A stretch of 6,240 bases of DNA from positions 1 through 6,240 of the forward strand of contig DEIO01000005.1 in NCBI GenBank assembly GCA_002352545.1. The letters run 5' to 3'. This document shows, one piece after another, positions 1 through 5,680 of this stretch (position 1 is its first letter; each line of letters starts with the position of its first letter). The translations under genes and the position numbers were made by a program. The notes under the pieces are model-generated. The model was not told the origin of the DNA and did not search any database. It saw nothing but the letters and a program-made list of their open reading frames with translations. This stretch comes from Patescibacteria group bacterium UBA2772. GTDB taxonomy: Bacteria > Patescibacteriota > Minisyncoccia > Moranbacterales > DUUL01.

Positions 1-1224
1 TTCAAAAACTGCCGCCCATGTCATATCATTGAAATACTGACCCAACATAGGATTATCGGTTGATGTTGTTACACCATTAGTCCAATAATCCAAAGCATAC
101 CCAACCTTTGGATATGCGGTAAGATCTATGGAATCACCAGTCTCAATGACAGCTGCACAACTCCCATTAGTACAGTTAAAGATATCATCTCCATTGAGAA
201 GTTCAGCCAAAACACTTTCACCCATCCCACTATCAAAATTAACAGTAAGAACGGGAGGAAGCGTAAACTCAATTACCCTAAAATCAGATCCTGAATTCAT
301 CAACACTAAACCGCTTCCAAGAACCTGAATATCATCGTTCCAATTAATGTTGTGATCACAAAGTGGAATTGGACTCGTGGGAGTGGAAATATCAAGAGCC
401 TCAATTTGGTAGGTACTAGAAGTACTACTTGAAATGTATGCAAACAAACCATTTGATGAAACCTCAACGTCAAGTGTAATCAAGTTTGTAGTTGGATAGG
501 TGTGCACAAGACTCGGTGATGTTGGAGTGCTGATATCAACGATACCAAGATCAGAATTGGCTATAAAAAGATGTGAGCCATGAGGAACTATGTCAAAAAC
601 AAGACCCACACCATTTAAAAAACCTTCGTCAACAGGATTTGTCGTTGAAAGATTAACAATCCTAATCCCAGTTGTTCCGATATAAGCATAGTCTCCAACA
701 ACCACAACACTGTATGAGTTGGGCTGAAAAAAATCAGCAACCTCACTAAATGTTGCAAGATCAATAATGTGAAGACCACTATCAACGCAAACTGCATACA
801 ACTTGCCGTCCTTCAAGAACAAGTCTTGCCCAGAATCATAAGTATTATCGCCAATCATTATTGTACTATTCACAGTTGGTGTTTGGGGATAAGTTACGTC
901 AATAGAATGAAGACTTCCTTTGTTGTCGAGAATATAGGCTGTTTCTCCTAAAACCTCGACTGCCCTTGCATTTGCACTGTTTGGCCAACTATTACCTGGG
1001 ATAGTGAAATTTGTAACGAGATATGGATTATTTGTGATCGTTACATCAACAATCGTGAGTGTTTTGCCTGCAGCGGCATAAATAAAAGTATTCACTACTT
1101 TCATATCCTCGCAGGCCCAAAAAGTATTAACATTCCCAATTTGATTGCTGCAATTAGCAACGACAAAGGATGTGCTAAAAAGACAGAAAAAAACTACGAA
1201 AACTACTGTTATACGCTTTTTCAA
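1..1224 (-). CDS. Secreted LVIVD-repeat beta-propeller protein with InlB-type repeat (C-terminus cut by window edge)
   Basis: The minus strand is open for 408 codons from a TTG at 1224 to base 1, with no stop, so the gene continues outside the window. Residues 1-23 form a classical signal peptide: KKR, a hydrophobic core, then a VVA cleavage site before Asn24. The next residue is Cys25, but Asn at -1 does not fit a lipobox. Residues about 45-320 hold about seven repeats of roughly 40 residues ending in phrases such as LTIVDVT, LHIIDLAT, IRIVNLST, LGIVDIST and EALDIST. This is the LVIVD pattern of extracellular beta-propellers, and seven would close a propeller. Residues about 322-408 match the divergent InlB B-repeat pattern: paired Cys (351, 356), GDSIDLTAYP, GYALDYW, a DNP turn and a terminal WAAVF. 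The protein is probably surface-exposed or released and may bind other molecules, but no enzymatic motif is visible. The missing C-terminus may hold further repeats or an anchor. The family assignment is confident; the role is unknown. Confidence 0.88.
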   Translation of the reverse strand, partial: MKKRITVVFVVFFCLFSTSFVVANCSNQIGNVNTFWACEDMKVVNTFIYAAAGKTLTIVDVTITNNPYLVTNFTIPGNSWPNSANARAVEVLGETAYILDNKGSLHSIDVTYPQTPTVNSTIMIGDNTYDSGQDLFLKDGKLYAVCVDSGLHIIDLATFSEVADFFQPNSYSVVVVGDYAYIGTTGIRIVNLSTTNPVDEGFLNGVGLVFDIVPHGSHLFIANSDLGIVDISTPTSPSLVHTYPTTNLITLDVEVSSNGLFAYISSSTSSTYQIEALDISTPTSPIPLCDHNINWNDDIQVLGSGLVLMNSGSDFRVIEFTLPPVLTVNFDSGMGESVLAELLNGDDIFNCTNGSCAAVIETGDSIDLTAYPKVGYALDYWTNGVTTSTDNPMLGQYFNDMTWAAVFE

Positions 1225-1232
1225 TTTTCATT

Positions 1233-1237
1233 CTCCT
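1233..1237 (-). promoter_or_regulatory. Shine-Dalgarno AGGAG that fixes a TTG start
   Basis: On the minus strand AGGAG lies 8 nt upstream of the TTG at 1224. An ATG at 1231 is almost on top of the Shine-Dalgarno and its frame stops after 18 codons. The propeller frame has an in-frame TGA at 1230-1228, just upstream of the TTG, and its next ATG comes only after the signal peptide. TTG is therefore the only start that gives both good spacing and an intact signal peptide. Confidence 0.8.
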
Positions 1238-1244
1238 TTTTTTT

Positions 1245-1274
1245 GATATAAATTTCAGTTTTACACAATCTCAA
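1245..1274 (-). promoter_or_regulatory. Possible promoter of the secreted propeller gene
   Basis: On the minus strand TTGAGA (1274-1269), an 18-bp spacer and TATATC (1250-1245) resemble a weak sigma-70 promoter. The predicted transcript would start near 1238, leaving a leader of about 14 nt that just includes the AGGAG. The -10 matches consensus at only 4 of 6 positions, so the call is tentative. Confidence 0.3.
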
Positions 1275-1491
1275 TCAACAGACTTCAAGCCATCTCAATC
1301 ACCACCTTTCATTTCTATGATTAATAAATAAACCTCTAAACTTTTAAGGTACTAAAAAAGCAACTAACCTCTTCATGTTTTGAGAAGAAAATTAGATTGT
1401 CCTTTTTTATTACATAATTATTTATACAATACTCCCACTATACAAAAAAAATATTTCGGGCCAAGTCCTATTTGAAATTGAAGAAATAAGA
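1275..1491. other. AT-rich intergenic stretch, no gene seen
   Basis: No frame on either strand gives a credible protein here and no RNA gene was recognised. On the minus strand it would be the distal upstream region of the secreted propeller gene. Its right edge is a T-rich tract (minus strand) that follows the hairpin downstream of the phosphoesterase gene. Confidence 0.6.
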
Positions 1492-1515
1492 AAATGGATA
1501 TTTAAATACCCATTT
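1479..1515 (-). terminator. Possible intrinsic terminator of the 3'-phosphoesterase gene
   Basis: Read on the minus strand, 1515-1492 is a near-perfect dyad (12 bp per arm, one G-U pair, minimal loop). It is followed by a pyrimidine tract rich in T (about 1491-1479). It lies 35 bp past the stop codon at 1550, the right place for a terminator. The stem is almost all A-T, so it may be weak. Confidence 0.4.
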
Positions 1516-1539
1516 AAATTGCAATTTAAATTGCAATTT
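1492..1539. repeat. Tandem array of four 12-bp AAAT-N4-ATTT units
   Basis: Four contiguous 12-mers share the frame AAAT-N4-ATTT: AAATGGATATTT (1492), AAATACCCATTT (1504), AAATTGCAATTT (1516) and AAATTGCAATTT (1528). Units 3 and 4 are identical and each is a perfect palindrome. Units 1 and 2 are reverse complements of each other apart from one base. The block could bind dimeric proteins at 12-bp spacing or fold into two hairpins. It starts 10 bp past the end of the phosphoesterase gene and about 270 bp upstream of the propeller gene. Confidence 0.85.
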
Positions 1540-1549
1540 CGAGAAACCT

Positions 1550-2056
1550 CTATAGAAACATTCCTGCATCTCTTTTCCAAATTAACCAATGTTTCCACTT
1601 TTTTTCCTCCTTATTGTCTTTATTTTTGCTTCTTGCGAAGCCTTCGGTCAAAATCATCTGATAGCGTCCTTTGTTTTTTTCTCCCAACAAATTAAAGGAG
1701 AGACTACCTTCGGAGAGACTGCCCTTCATCAATCCCCATTTGCCCTTATCCCAGATATTAACATTCCCCGCTCCATAGTTACCTTCTGCAATTTCACCTT
1801 CAAAGTCTATATAGCTTAGGTCATGATTCTCAACTCTAATCGCCAAGTGTTTCACACCAGGAATTGTTGAAAGATTTTTTGGTATTGCCCAAGACACGAG
1901 TGTGTTTTGTCCTGTCTCGGAGTCAAACATCTCCAAACGAAAGTCAAAATGCAATCGAGAGGCATGATGCTCTTGAATTACAAATCTTTGCTTGGTGGAA
2001 ATTTCCCCTGGATTTTCAACCTTGCCATTAGCAATTTTTCGCAGTTCTCTATTCAT
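1550..2056 (-). CDS. Stand-alone LigD-type DNA 3'-phosphoesterase
   Basis: The 168-residue protein matches the phosphoesterase (PE) domain of bacterial ligase D over nearly its whole length. In multidomain LigD this Mn-dependent domain trims 3'-phosphate and 3'-ribonucleotide ends before end joining. Visible signatures are EHHASRLHFDFRLE (29-42), SWAIPK (55-60), VENHDLSY (75-82) and YGAGNVNIWDKGKW (94-107). His30, His36, Asp38, Arg40 and His78 occupy the positions of the known metal and phosphate ligands, so it is probably active. Ligase and polymerase domains are absent, and the length is normal for the free-standing PE family. The ATG at 2056 is the only plausible start, because an in-frame TAA lies at 2080-2078 and no other start codon intervenes. 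No Shine-Dalgarno is visible; the promoter suggests a leaderless message. It is divergent from the acidic-protein gene. Partner repair enzymes are not in the window, so its exact repair pathway is unknown. Confidence 0.92.
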   Translation of the reverse strand: MNRELRKIANGKVENPGEISTKQRFVIQEHHASRLHFDFRLEMFDSETGQNTLVSWAIPKNLSTIPGVKHLAIRVENHDLSYIDFEGEIAEGNYGAGNVNIWDKGKWGLMKGSLSEGSLSFNLLGEKNKGRYQMILTEGFARSKNKDNKEEKKWKHWLIWKRDAGMFL

Positions 2057-2065
2057 AGTGCAAAT

Positions 2066-2094
2066 ATTGTAACATTTTTATCCACAGATATCAA
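2066..2094 (-). promoter_or_regulatory. Promoter of the 3'-phosphoesterase gene, predicting a near-leaderless mRNA
   Basis: On the minus strand TTGATA (2094-2089), a 17-bp spacer and TACAAT (2071-2066) form a good sigma-70 promoter. Transcription should begin about 7 nt past the -10, near 2059, only about 3 nt before the ATG at 2056. This explains the absence of a ribosome-binding site. Confidence 0.65.
2078..2086 (+). promoter_or_regulatory. Perfect consensus DnaA box
   Basis: TTATCCACA matches the DnaA-box consensus exactly. It sits wholly in the spacer between -35 and -10 of the phosphoesterase promoter, so DnaA bound there would block RNA polymerase. It is a single perfect box, not an origin cluster, and a chance match is possible in AT-rich DNA. 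Confidence 0.4.
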
Positions 2095-2286
2095 TGAAAC
2101 CAAAAAATTTATATTTTTCATAATCCCCATAGTTAAAGTAACTAGAAACTTTTTTCATTGACATCGTATTATTTCTATGATACTCTACATTGTTGACCAA
2201 ACGGGAAACACAAATTCAAACAATAAACTATTAATGCTACTTTTGACTATTTATTTTAAAGATAAATTCTCTGTTTTTTATCGAAC
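2095..2286. other. Intergenic part of the divergent region, no gene seen
   Basis: This AT-rich stretch separates the phosphoesterase promoter from the plus-strand promoter at 2287. The plus frame of the acidic protein is open back to an ATG at 2177, but this extension reads as random AT-rich translation and precedes the promoter. A TTGACA at 2158-2163 has no good -10 at normal spacing. Confidence 0.55.
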
Positions 2287-2315
2287 TTGCATAAAGACTT
2301 TTCCTGTTTTATACT
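2287..2315 (+). promoter_or_regulatory. Promoter of the acidic unknown-protein gene
   Basis: TTGCAT (2287-2292), a 17-bp spacer and TATACT (2310-2315) form a good sigma-70 promoter. The start near 2322 gives a leader of about 53 nt to the ATG at 2375. It lies inside the open frame that begins at 2177, which argues against that upstream start. Confidence 0.65.
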
Positions 2316-2374
2316 TAATTGTGTATCAAAAAAAGTGTGGAAAAACAAAAATAAATAATCAAAAAAATACTCAA

Positions 2375-3145
2375 ATGTTAAACGATAATTCTTCTGAAAA
2401 AAGAGAGGATTCAGTAACTGATGAAAAAATTCAGTCTCTTCATGAAATGATTGCAACAGCAGAACAAACCATTCTATCAGCAAAACAAATGTTATCAACA
2501 ATGGATGCCCCTGTTCCAAAACAAACATCCGTGCATATAGGTGAATCTAGTAAACAAATTGTTCATGGTGCATTCGATGGACAAATCATGATTGGTGAAG
2601 ATGGGAAACAATATCCAGTTCCTGCTAACTATGCTTCAAAATCAAAGTTAGTCGAGGGAGATATTCTCAAACTTACAATTTCTCCACAAGGAACTTTCAT
2701 GTATAAACAGATTGGACCAATAGAAAGAAAGTTTCTCATTGGAACTGTTAAACAAGATGAGCGTGGAAACTATATTATAAAAGCTGAAGAAAAAGACTTT
2801 AAGGTTCTTTTAGCTGCTGCTACTTATTTCAAAATTGAAGTTGAAGATGAAGTCACAATAGTAATCCCAAGAGACAAGGAAGCTGTTTGGAGTGCAATTG
2901 AAAATGTTGTACGAAAAGCTTCAGATCCGGTTACCCCTCGAGTGGTTTACGAAAAAAAAGCTATTGAAGAGGAAGAATCCGAGGAAGATGAAAGTCAACT
3001 TTCTGCTGTAGAAAAGCTAAAACAAGAAATTGACGAGGAAAGGAAAAGTCACGTAACAAAAGATGACTTATTAGACGAATGGGCTCCTAGCGCTGATGAA
3101 ATTCAAGAAGAAGCCAAACAAAAAGTTGGCGCCAAGAAAGAATAG
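2375..3145 (+). CDS. Acidic protein of unknown function with a central beta-rich domain
   Basis: I do not recognise a named function. From the chosen ATG the protein has 256 residues in three parts. Residues about 16-43 look like a short amphipathic helix (EKIQSLHEMIATAEQTIL). Residues about 60-180 form a compact, probably beta-rich domain. Its notable phrases are GAFDGQIMIGEDGKQYPVPANY (split at Gly74), LVEGDILKLTI, MYKQIGP, FLIGTVKQDERGNYII and EVEDEVTIVIP, and it ends in a helix around VWSAIENVV. Residues about 193-256 are a highly charged tail with an EEEESEEDES block, then a coiled-coil-like segment. There is no signal peptide, membrane segment or catalytic motif, so it is probably cytoplasmic. 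The frame is open to an ATG at 2177, but those 66 extra residues precede the promoter at 2287-2315 and look non-coding. No Shine-Dalgarno is seen at 2375. The orderly domain suggests a conserved family, possibly a nucleic-acid or ribosome-associated factor, but that is a guess. A GtrA-like gene follows after 41 bp. Confidence 0.85.
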   Translation: MLNDNSSEKREDSVTDEKIQSLHEMIATAEQTILSAKQMLSTMDAPVPKQTSVHIGESSKQIVHGAFDGQIMIGEDGKQYPVPANYASKSKLVEGDILKLTISPQGTFMYKQIGPIERKFLIGTVKQDERGNYIIKAEEKDFKVLLAAATYFKIEVEDEVTIVIPRDKEAVWSAIENVVRKASDPVTPRVVYEKKAIEEEESEEDESQLSAVEKLKQEIDEERKSHVTKDDLLDEWAPSADEIQEEAKQKVGAKKE

Positions 3146-3154
3146 TGCTATACT
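3126..3154 (+). promoter_or_regulatory. Possible promoter of the GtrA-like gene
   Basis: TTGGCG (3126-3131), a 17-bp spacer and TATACT (3149-3154) overlap the last codons and stop of the upstream gene. Transcription would start near 3162, about 25 nt before the ATG at 3187. The -10 is good and the -35 is 4 of 6. No terminator separates the two genes, so read-through from upstream is also likely. Confidence 0.5.
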
Positions 3155-3186
3155 CTGCTTGTTTTGATTAGAAATAAAAAAAGAAG

Positions 3187-3651
3187 ATGTTAGAAAGTTT
3201 GCTAAAAAAATATCCTATTATAGGACAGTTTGTTCGTTTTGGTTTGGTTGGTGGACTAAACACTGGTGTTGACCTGGTTATTTTGAATATATTGATGTTC
3301 TCAACTGGGTTATCAGAAGGAACACCCTACACCATATTCAAATCAATTTCTTTTATTTGTGCCGCAACATTTGGATACTTCATGCACAAACAATGGTCTT
3401 TCAAGGATAACTCCAAAGAAAAAGGAGCTGAAAAATTCTCTCAATTCTTCATAGTGTCCACGATGGGAGCAACTATAAATGTAACAATAGCAGTATTAGT
3501 AGTTTCTCAACTAAAACCACTTATTGGTGATGAAATTATGTCACTAACTATTTCAAGTGAACTATGGGGCACAATTGGAGCTTTGTTCGGCACAGCAGTT
3601 GGATTGATCTGGAACTTTTTTGGCTATAAGTTTGTTGTGTTTAAAAAATAA
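3187..3651 (+). CDS. GtrA-like four-helix membrane protein
   Basis: This 154-residue protein has the architecture of the GtrA family. Hydrophobic segments lie at about 15-38, 50-66, 86-107 and 126-147. The first follows the typical opening FVRFGLVGGLNTGVDLVIL, where a short basic end precedes a glycine-rich helix. The protein closes with the usual WNFFGYKFVVFKK ending. A charged loop (about 67-85) separates helices two and three. GtrA proteins are thought to help move undecaprenyl-phosphate-linked sugars across the membrane for polysaccharide or teichoic-acid decoration; some homologues have other transport roles. No glycosyltransferase partner lies in the window, so the substrate is unknown. 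The ATG at 3187 follows an A-rich stretch with only a weak, too-close AGAAG. The length is normal and nothing appears truncated. A strong terminator follows the TAA stop. Confidence 0.9.
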   Translation: MLESLLKKYPIIGQFVRFGLVGGLNTGVDLVILNILMFSTGLSEGTPYTIFKSISFICAATFGYFMHKQWSFKDNSKEKGAEKFSQFFIVSTMGATINVTIAVLVVSQLKPLIGDEIMSLTISSELWGTIGALFGTAVGLIWNFFGYKFVVFKK

Positions 3652-3668
3652 AAATCACTTCCTCTATG

Positions 3669-3703
3669 CTCTACATGTCTTGTCATGTAGAGTTTTTATT
3701 TTT
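3669..3703 (+). terminator. Intrinsic terminator after the GtrA-like gene
   Basis: A perfect 9-bp stem, CTCTACATG (3669-3677) with CATGTAGAG (3684-3692), encloses the 6-nt loop TCTTGT and is followed by a T-rich run (3693-3703). It begins 17 bp after the stop codon and insulates dnaX from upstream transcription. Confidence 0.88.
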
Positions 3704-3746
3704 CCATTTTTTCATGCTAAATTAAAACCCAAAGTTTTTTATTATT

Positions 3747-3774
3747 TTGACTTTTACACAGCAATTACTATACT
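3747..3774 (+). promoter_or_regulatory. dnaX promoter
   Basis: TTGACT (3747-3752), a 16-bp spacer and TATACT (3769-3774) each match consensus at five of six positions. The start near 3781 leaves a leader of about 38 nt to the ATG at 3819. The spacer contains TTTTACACA (3752-3760), one mismatch from a DnaA box. Confidence 0.72.
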
Positions 3775-3818
3775 TAAATATATCAAAAGCAATAAGAGTT
3801 TAATTGAAAGAATCCAAA

Positions 3819-5525
3819 ATGTTAGCGTTATACCAAAAATATAGACCAACTAAATTTTCTCAAGTTGCTGGACAAGAACATGTCATCAGAACACTTACAA
3901 ATGCAATTGCCAATAAACGAATTGGGCATGCGTATCTTCTGACAGGACCTCGTGGAACTGGAAAAACCACTCTAGCTAGGATATTTTCAAAAACAATCAA
4001 CTGCCTAGAGCCAATCGAAAACAAAAAAGGCAGCAATCTTAGACTTGAACCTTGCAATAAGTGCGAGAATTGCAGATCAATTATGGAAGGAAAAACTCTT
4101 GATGTTGTTGAAATTGATGCCGCATCACACACTGGCGTTGATAATATCAGGCAACTAAGAGAAACAGTACCAATCCCCCCTTCACTATTGAAATACAAAG
4201 TATACATAATCGATGAAGTCCATATGCTTTCAATTGGAGCTTTTAATGCTCTCTTAAAAACATTAGAGGAACCACCAAAACATGCGATCTTCATCCTTGC
4301 TACAACAGAACTTCACAAAGTACCAGAAACAATAATCTCACGTTGTCAGCGTTTTGATATCACACTACTAAATCAAAAACAGATTGTTGATTATCTAAGA
4401 AAGATTGCAGAAAAAGAAGGAGTAGAAATCGAAGATGAAGCACTTGAAACAATAGCACTAGAGGCAGATGGTGGTATGAGGGATGCTCAGTCAATCCTGG
4501 GACAAATCATCTCACTGGAAGATAAAAAAGTTACAGCAAAAGAAGTCAATGATATCCTTGGAACATCTTCAAGAAAAATCATCATTGATTTTGTTAAGCT
4601 ACTTACAGAAAAGAAATTAGCAAAAGCACTTGAAAGTATTGAAAAACTACAAGAAGAAGGAATAAACCTGCGAAACTTTAACAAAAGTGTTCTATCTTTT
4701 TTACGAATAGTCTTGCTGTCCAAAACAAGTGACGAAGCTGGGAAAAAATCCGCTGTATCACTTTCAGAAGAACAGCTCAAAGAAACTAAATCAATTTCAA
4801 AAAAGCTTTCCTTAAGAGACGTTTTGGAATTATTAGACCTCTTTAGCAGAAGCTTCTCACAATTCAAAGAAACAATCATCCCACAATTGCCACTAGAGCT
4901 CGCTACTATAAAATATTGTTCAGATCAAGAACTCACACCTAAAGTTAGCATTCCCTCACCATCAAATCCTGTTACAATAAAAGCTCCCTTGGCAAATAAC
5001 ATTAGAAAATTTGAAAAAAGAAGCACTCCAAGCCCAATAGAAAATAAGGTTATCTCAAAACCACAAATAGAATCCAAAACACTTGAAAGTGCCCAGAAAA
5101 AAGAAGCACCAAAGGCTGATACGCCAAAAACTCCTGTATTAGAAATGCCCACAGACCTAGTAAAGAGAAAAATTTCGCTTTCTGAAGTCCTAGACAATTG
5201 GTTTGGTATTTTAGAATTAATCAAACCAGAAAATAGATCTATCCATGCATTTTTGACAAATTGTAATCCTTGTGGTGTTATTGATGAAACCATCTATATA
5301 AAAACAAGATATGATTTCTATAAAGACAAACTATCAGAAAACGAAAACAAATTGACAGTTCAAAAAACGACTGCTACAATATTGGGTGCAGTACTAAAGA
5401 TTGCTTTTGTTACAGAAAAAGAGAGTTCGAATATGAGCTTTGACGAAGAAGAGTCTACCGACCAGAATCACAATATATTGCACGATGCAATGAAGGTTCT
5501 CGGTGGCAAGATCATCAAAGACTAA
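3819..5525 (+). CDS. dnaX: DNA polymerase III subunit gamma/tau
   Basis: This is the clamp-loader ATPase that opens the sliding clamp and, in its tau form, couples polymerases at the fork. From the ATG at 3819 it has 568 residues. Domains I-II show YRPTKFSQVAGQ (8-19), Walker A GPRGTGKTT (43-51), a zinc site of Cys62, Cys79, Cys82 and Cys85, Walker B VYIIDEVH (128-135), sensor 1 ATTE (161-164), the SRC arginine finger (174-176), and a sensor-2 region around GGMRDAQSIL. The first zinc spacing (16 residues) is 8 longer than in E. coli. Domain III, the oligomerising collar, runs to about 370. A Pro/Ser/Lys-rich linker (about 375-445) leads to a C-terminal tau-like domain (about 448-545, starting LSEVLDNWFGIL). 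The frame also extends to a TTG at 3804, but the ATG gives the standard N-terminus; only a weak GAAAG lies upstream. It is transcribed alone: a terminator precedes it and tRNA-Gln follows. No ybaB or recR follows, unlike in many bacteria. Confidence 0.97.
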   Translation: MLALYQKYRPTKFSQVAGQEHVIRTLTNAIANKRIGHAYLLTGPRGTGKTTLARIFSKTINCLEPIENKKGSNLRLEPCNKCENCRSIMEGKTLDVVEIDAASHTGVDNIRQLRETVPIPPSLLKYKVYIIDEVHMLSIGAFNALLKTLEEPPKHAIFILATTELHKVPETIISRCQRFDITLLNQKQIVDYLRKIAEKEGVEIEDEALETIALEADGGMRDAQSILGQIISLEDKKVTAKEVNDILGTSSRKIIIDFVKLLTEKKLAKALESIEKLQEEGINLRNFNKSVLSFLRIVLLSKTSDEAGKKSAVSLSEEQLKETKSISKKLSLRDVLELLDLFSRSFSQFKETIIPQLPLELATIKYCSDQELTPKVSIPSPSNPVTIKAPLANNIRKFEKRSTPSPIENKVISKPQIESKTLESAQKKEAPKADTPKTPVLEMPTDLVKRKISLSEVLDNWFGILELIKPENRSIHAFLTNCNPCGVIDETIYIKTRYDFYKDKLSENENKLTVQKTTATILGAVLKIAFVTEKESSNMSFDEEESTDQNHNILHDAMKVLGGKIIKD

Positions 5526-5560
5526 TTCAGCTTTGTTTTTTTTATTTTAACAAAACACAC

Positions 5561-5632
5561 TGGGGAATCGCCAAGCGGTAAGGCAGCAGGTTTTGATCCT
5601 GTCATTCGGGGGTTCGAATCCCTCTTCCCCAA
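5561..5632 (+). tRNA. tRNA-Gln (anticodon UUG)
   Basis: The 72-nt sequence folds as a full cloverleaf. The acceptor stem is 5561-5567 with 5625-5631 (7 bp), the D-stem GCC/GGC, and the anticodon stem 5586-5590 with 5598-5602. The loop TTTTGAT gives anticodon TTG at 5593-5595. The T-stem is 5608-5612 with 5620-5624 and the T-loop is TTCGAAT. The discriminator is A5632. CCA is not encoded (the next bases are CAT), so it must be added after transcription. The gene starts 35 bp after the dnaX stop with no clear terminator between them, so it may be co-transcribed with dnaX or start in the T-rich gap. Confidence 0.96.
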
Positions 5633-5636
5633 CATA

Positions 5637-5680
5637 AAAATAATAAAGCATCCTCTAATGAGGGTGCTTTATTATTTTAT
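5637..5680 (+). terminator. Strong hairpin terminator after tRNA-Gln
   Basis: Positions 5637-5655 pair with 5660-5678 (19 bp, one G-U pair) around a TAAT loop. The upper part of the stem is GC-containing (GCATCCTC with GAGGGTGC) and the base is A-T, so it gives a U-rich 3' arm on either strand. It can act bidirectionally, ending the tRNA transcript and anything arriving from the element on its right. Confidence 0.85.

Noticed and set aside
1589..2161. Plus-strand frames of 76 and 84 codons opposite the phosphoesterase gene
   Set aside because: They are antisense shadows of a gene with clear family motifs. They resemble nothing known and lack ribosome-binding sites.
2158..2184. Perfect TTGACA -35 box
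   Set aside because: The nearby -10-like sequences, TATGAT and GATACT, are at 12 and 15 bp, outside normal spacing, and a better promoter lies downstream at 2287-2315.
2177..2374. Upstream start for the acidic unknown-protein gene
   Set aside because: The added 66 residues look like random AT-rich translation and lie mostly before or across a good promoter (2287-2315), so a transcript from it cannot include the ATG at 2177.
3126..3135. TTGGCGCCAA palindrome
   Set aside because: It lies in codons near the end of the acidic-protein gene and is too short to call an operator, although it overlaps the possible -35 of the GtrA-like gene.
3804..3818. TTG start for dnaX five codons upstream
   Set aside because: The ATG at 3819 gives the standard DnaX N-terminus (short lead, then Tyr-x-Lys-Tyr-Arg-Pro). 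The TTG has no better ribosome-binding site.
3620..3844. 74-codon plus-strand frame between the GtrA-like gene and dnaX
   Set aside because: It starts inside the GtrA-like gene, crosses its terminator and the dnaX promoter, and overlaps dnaX in another frame.
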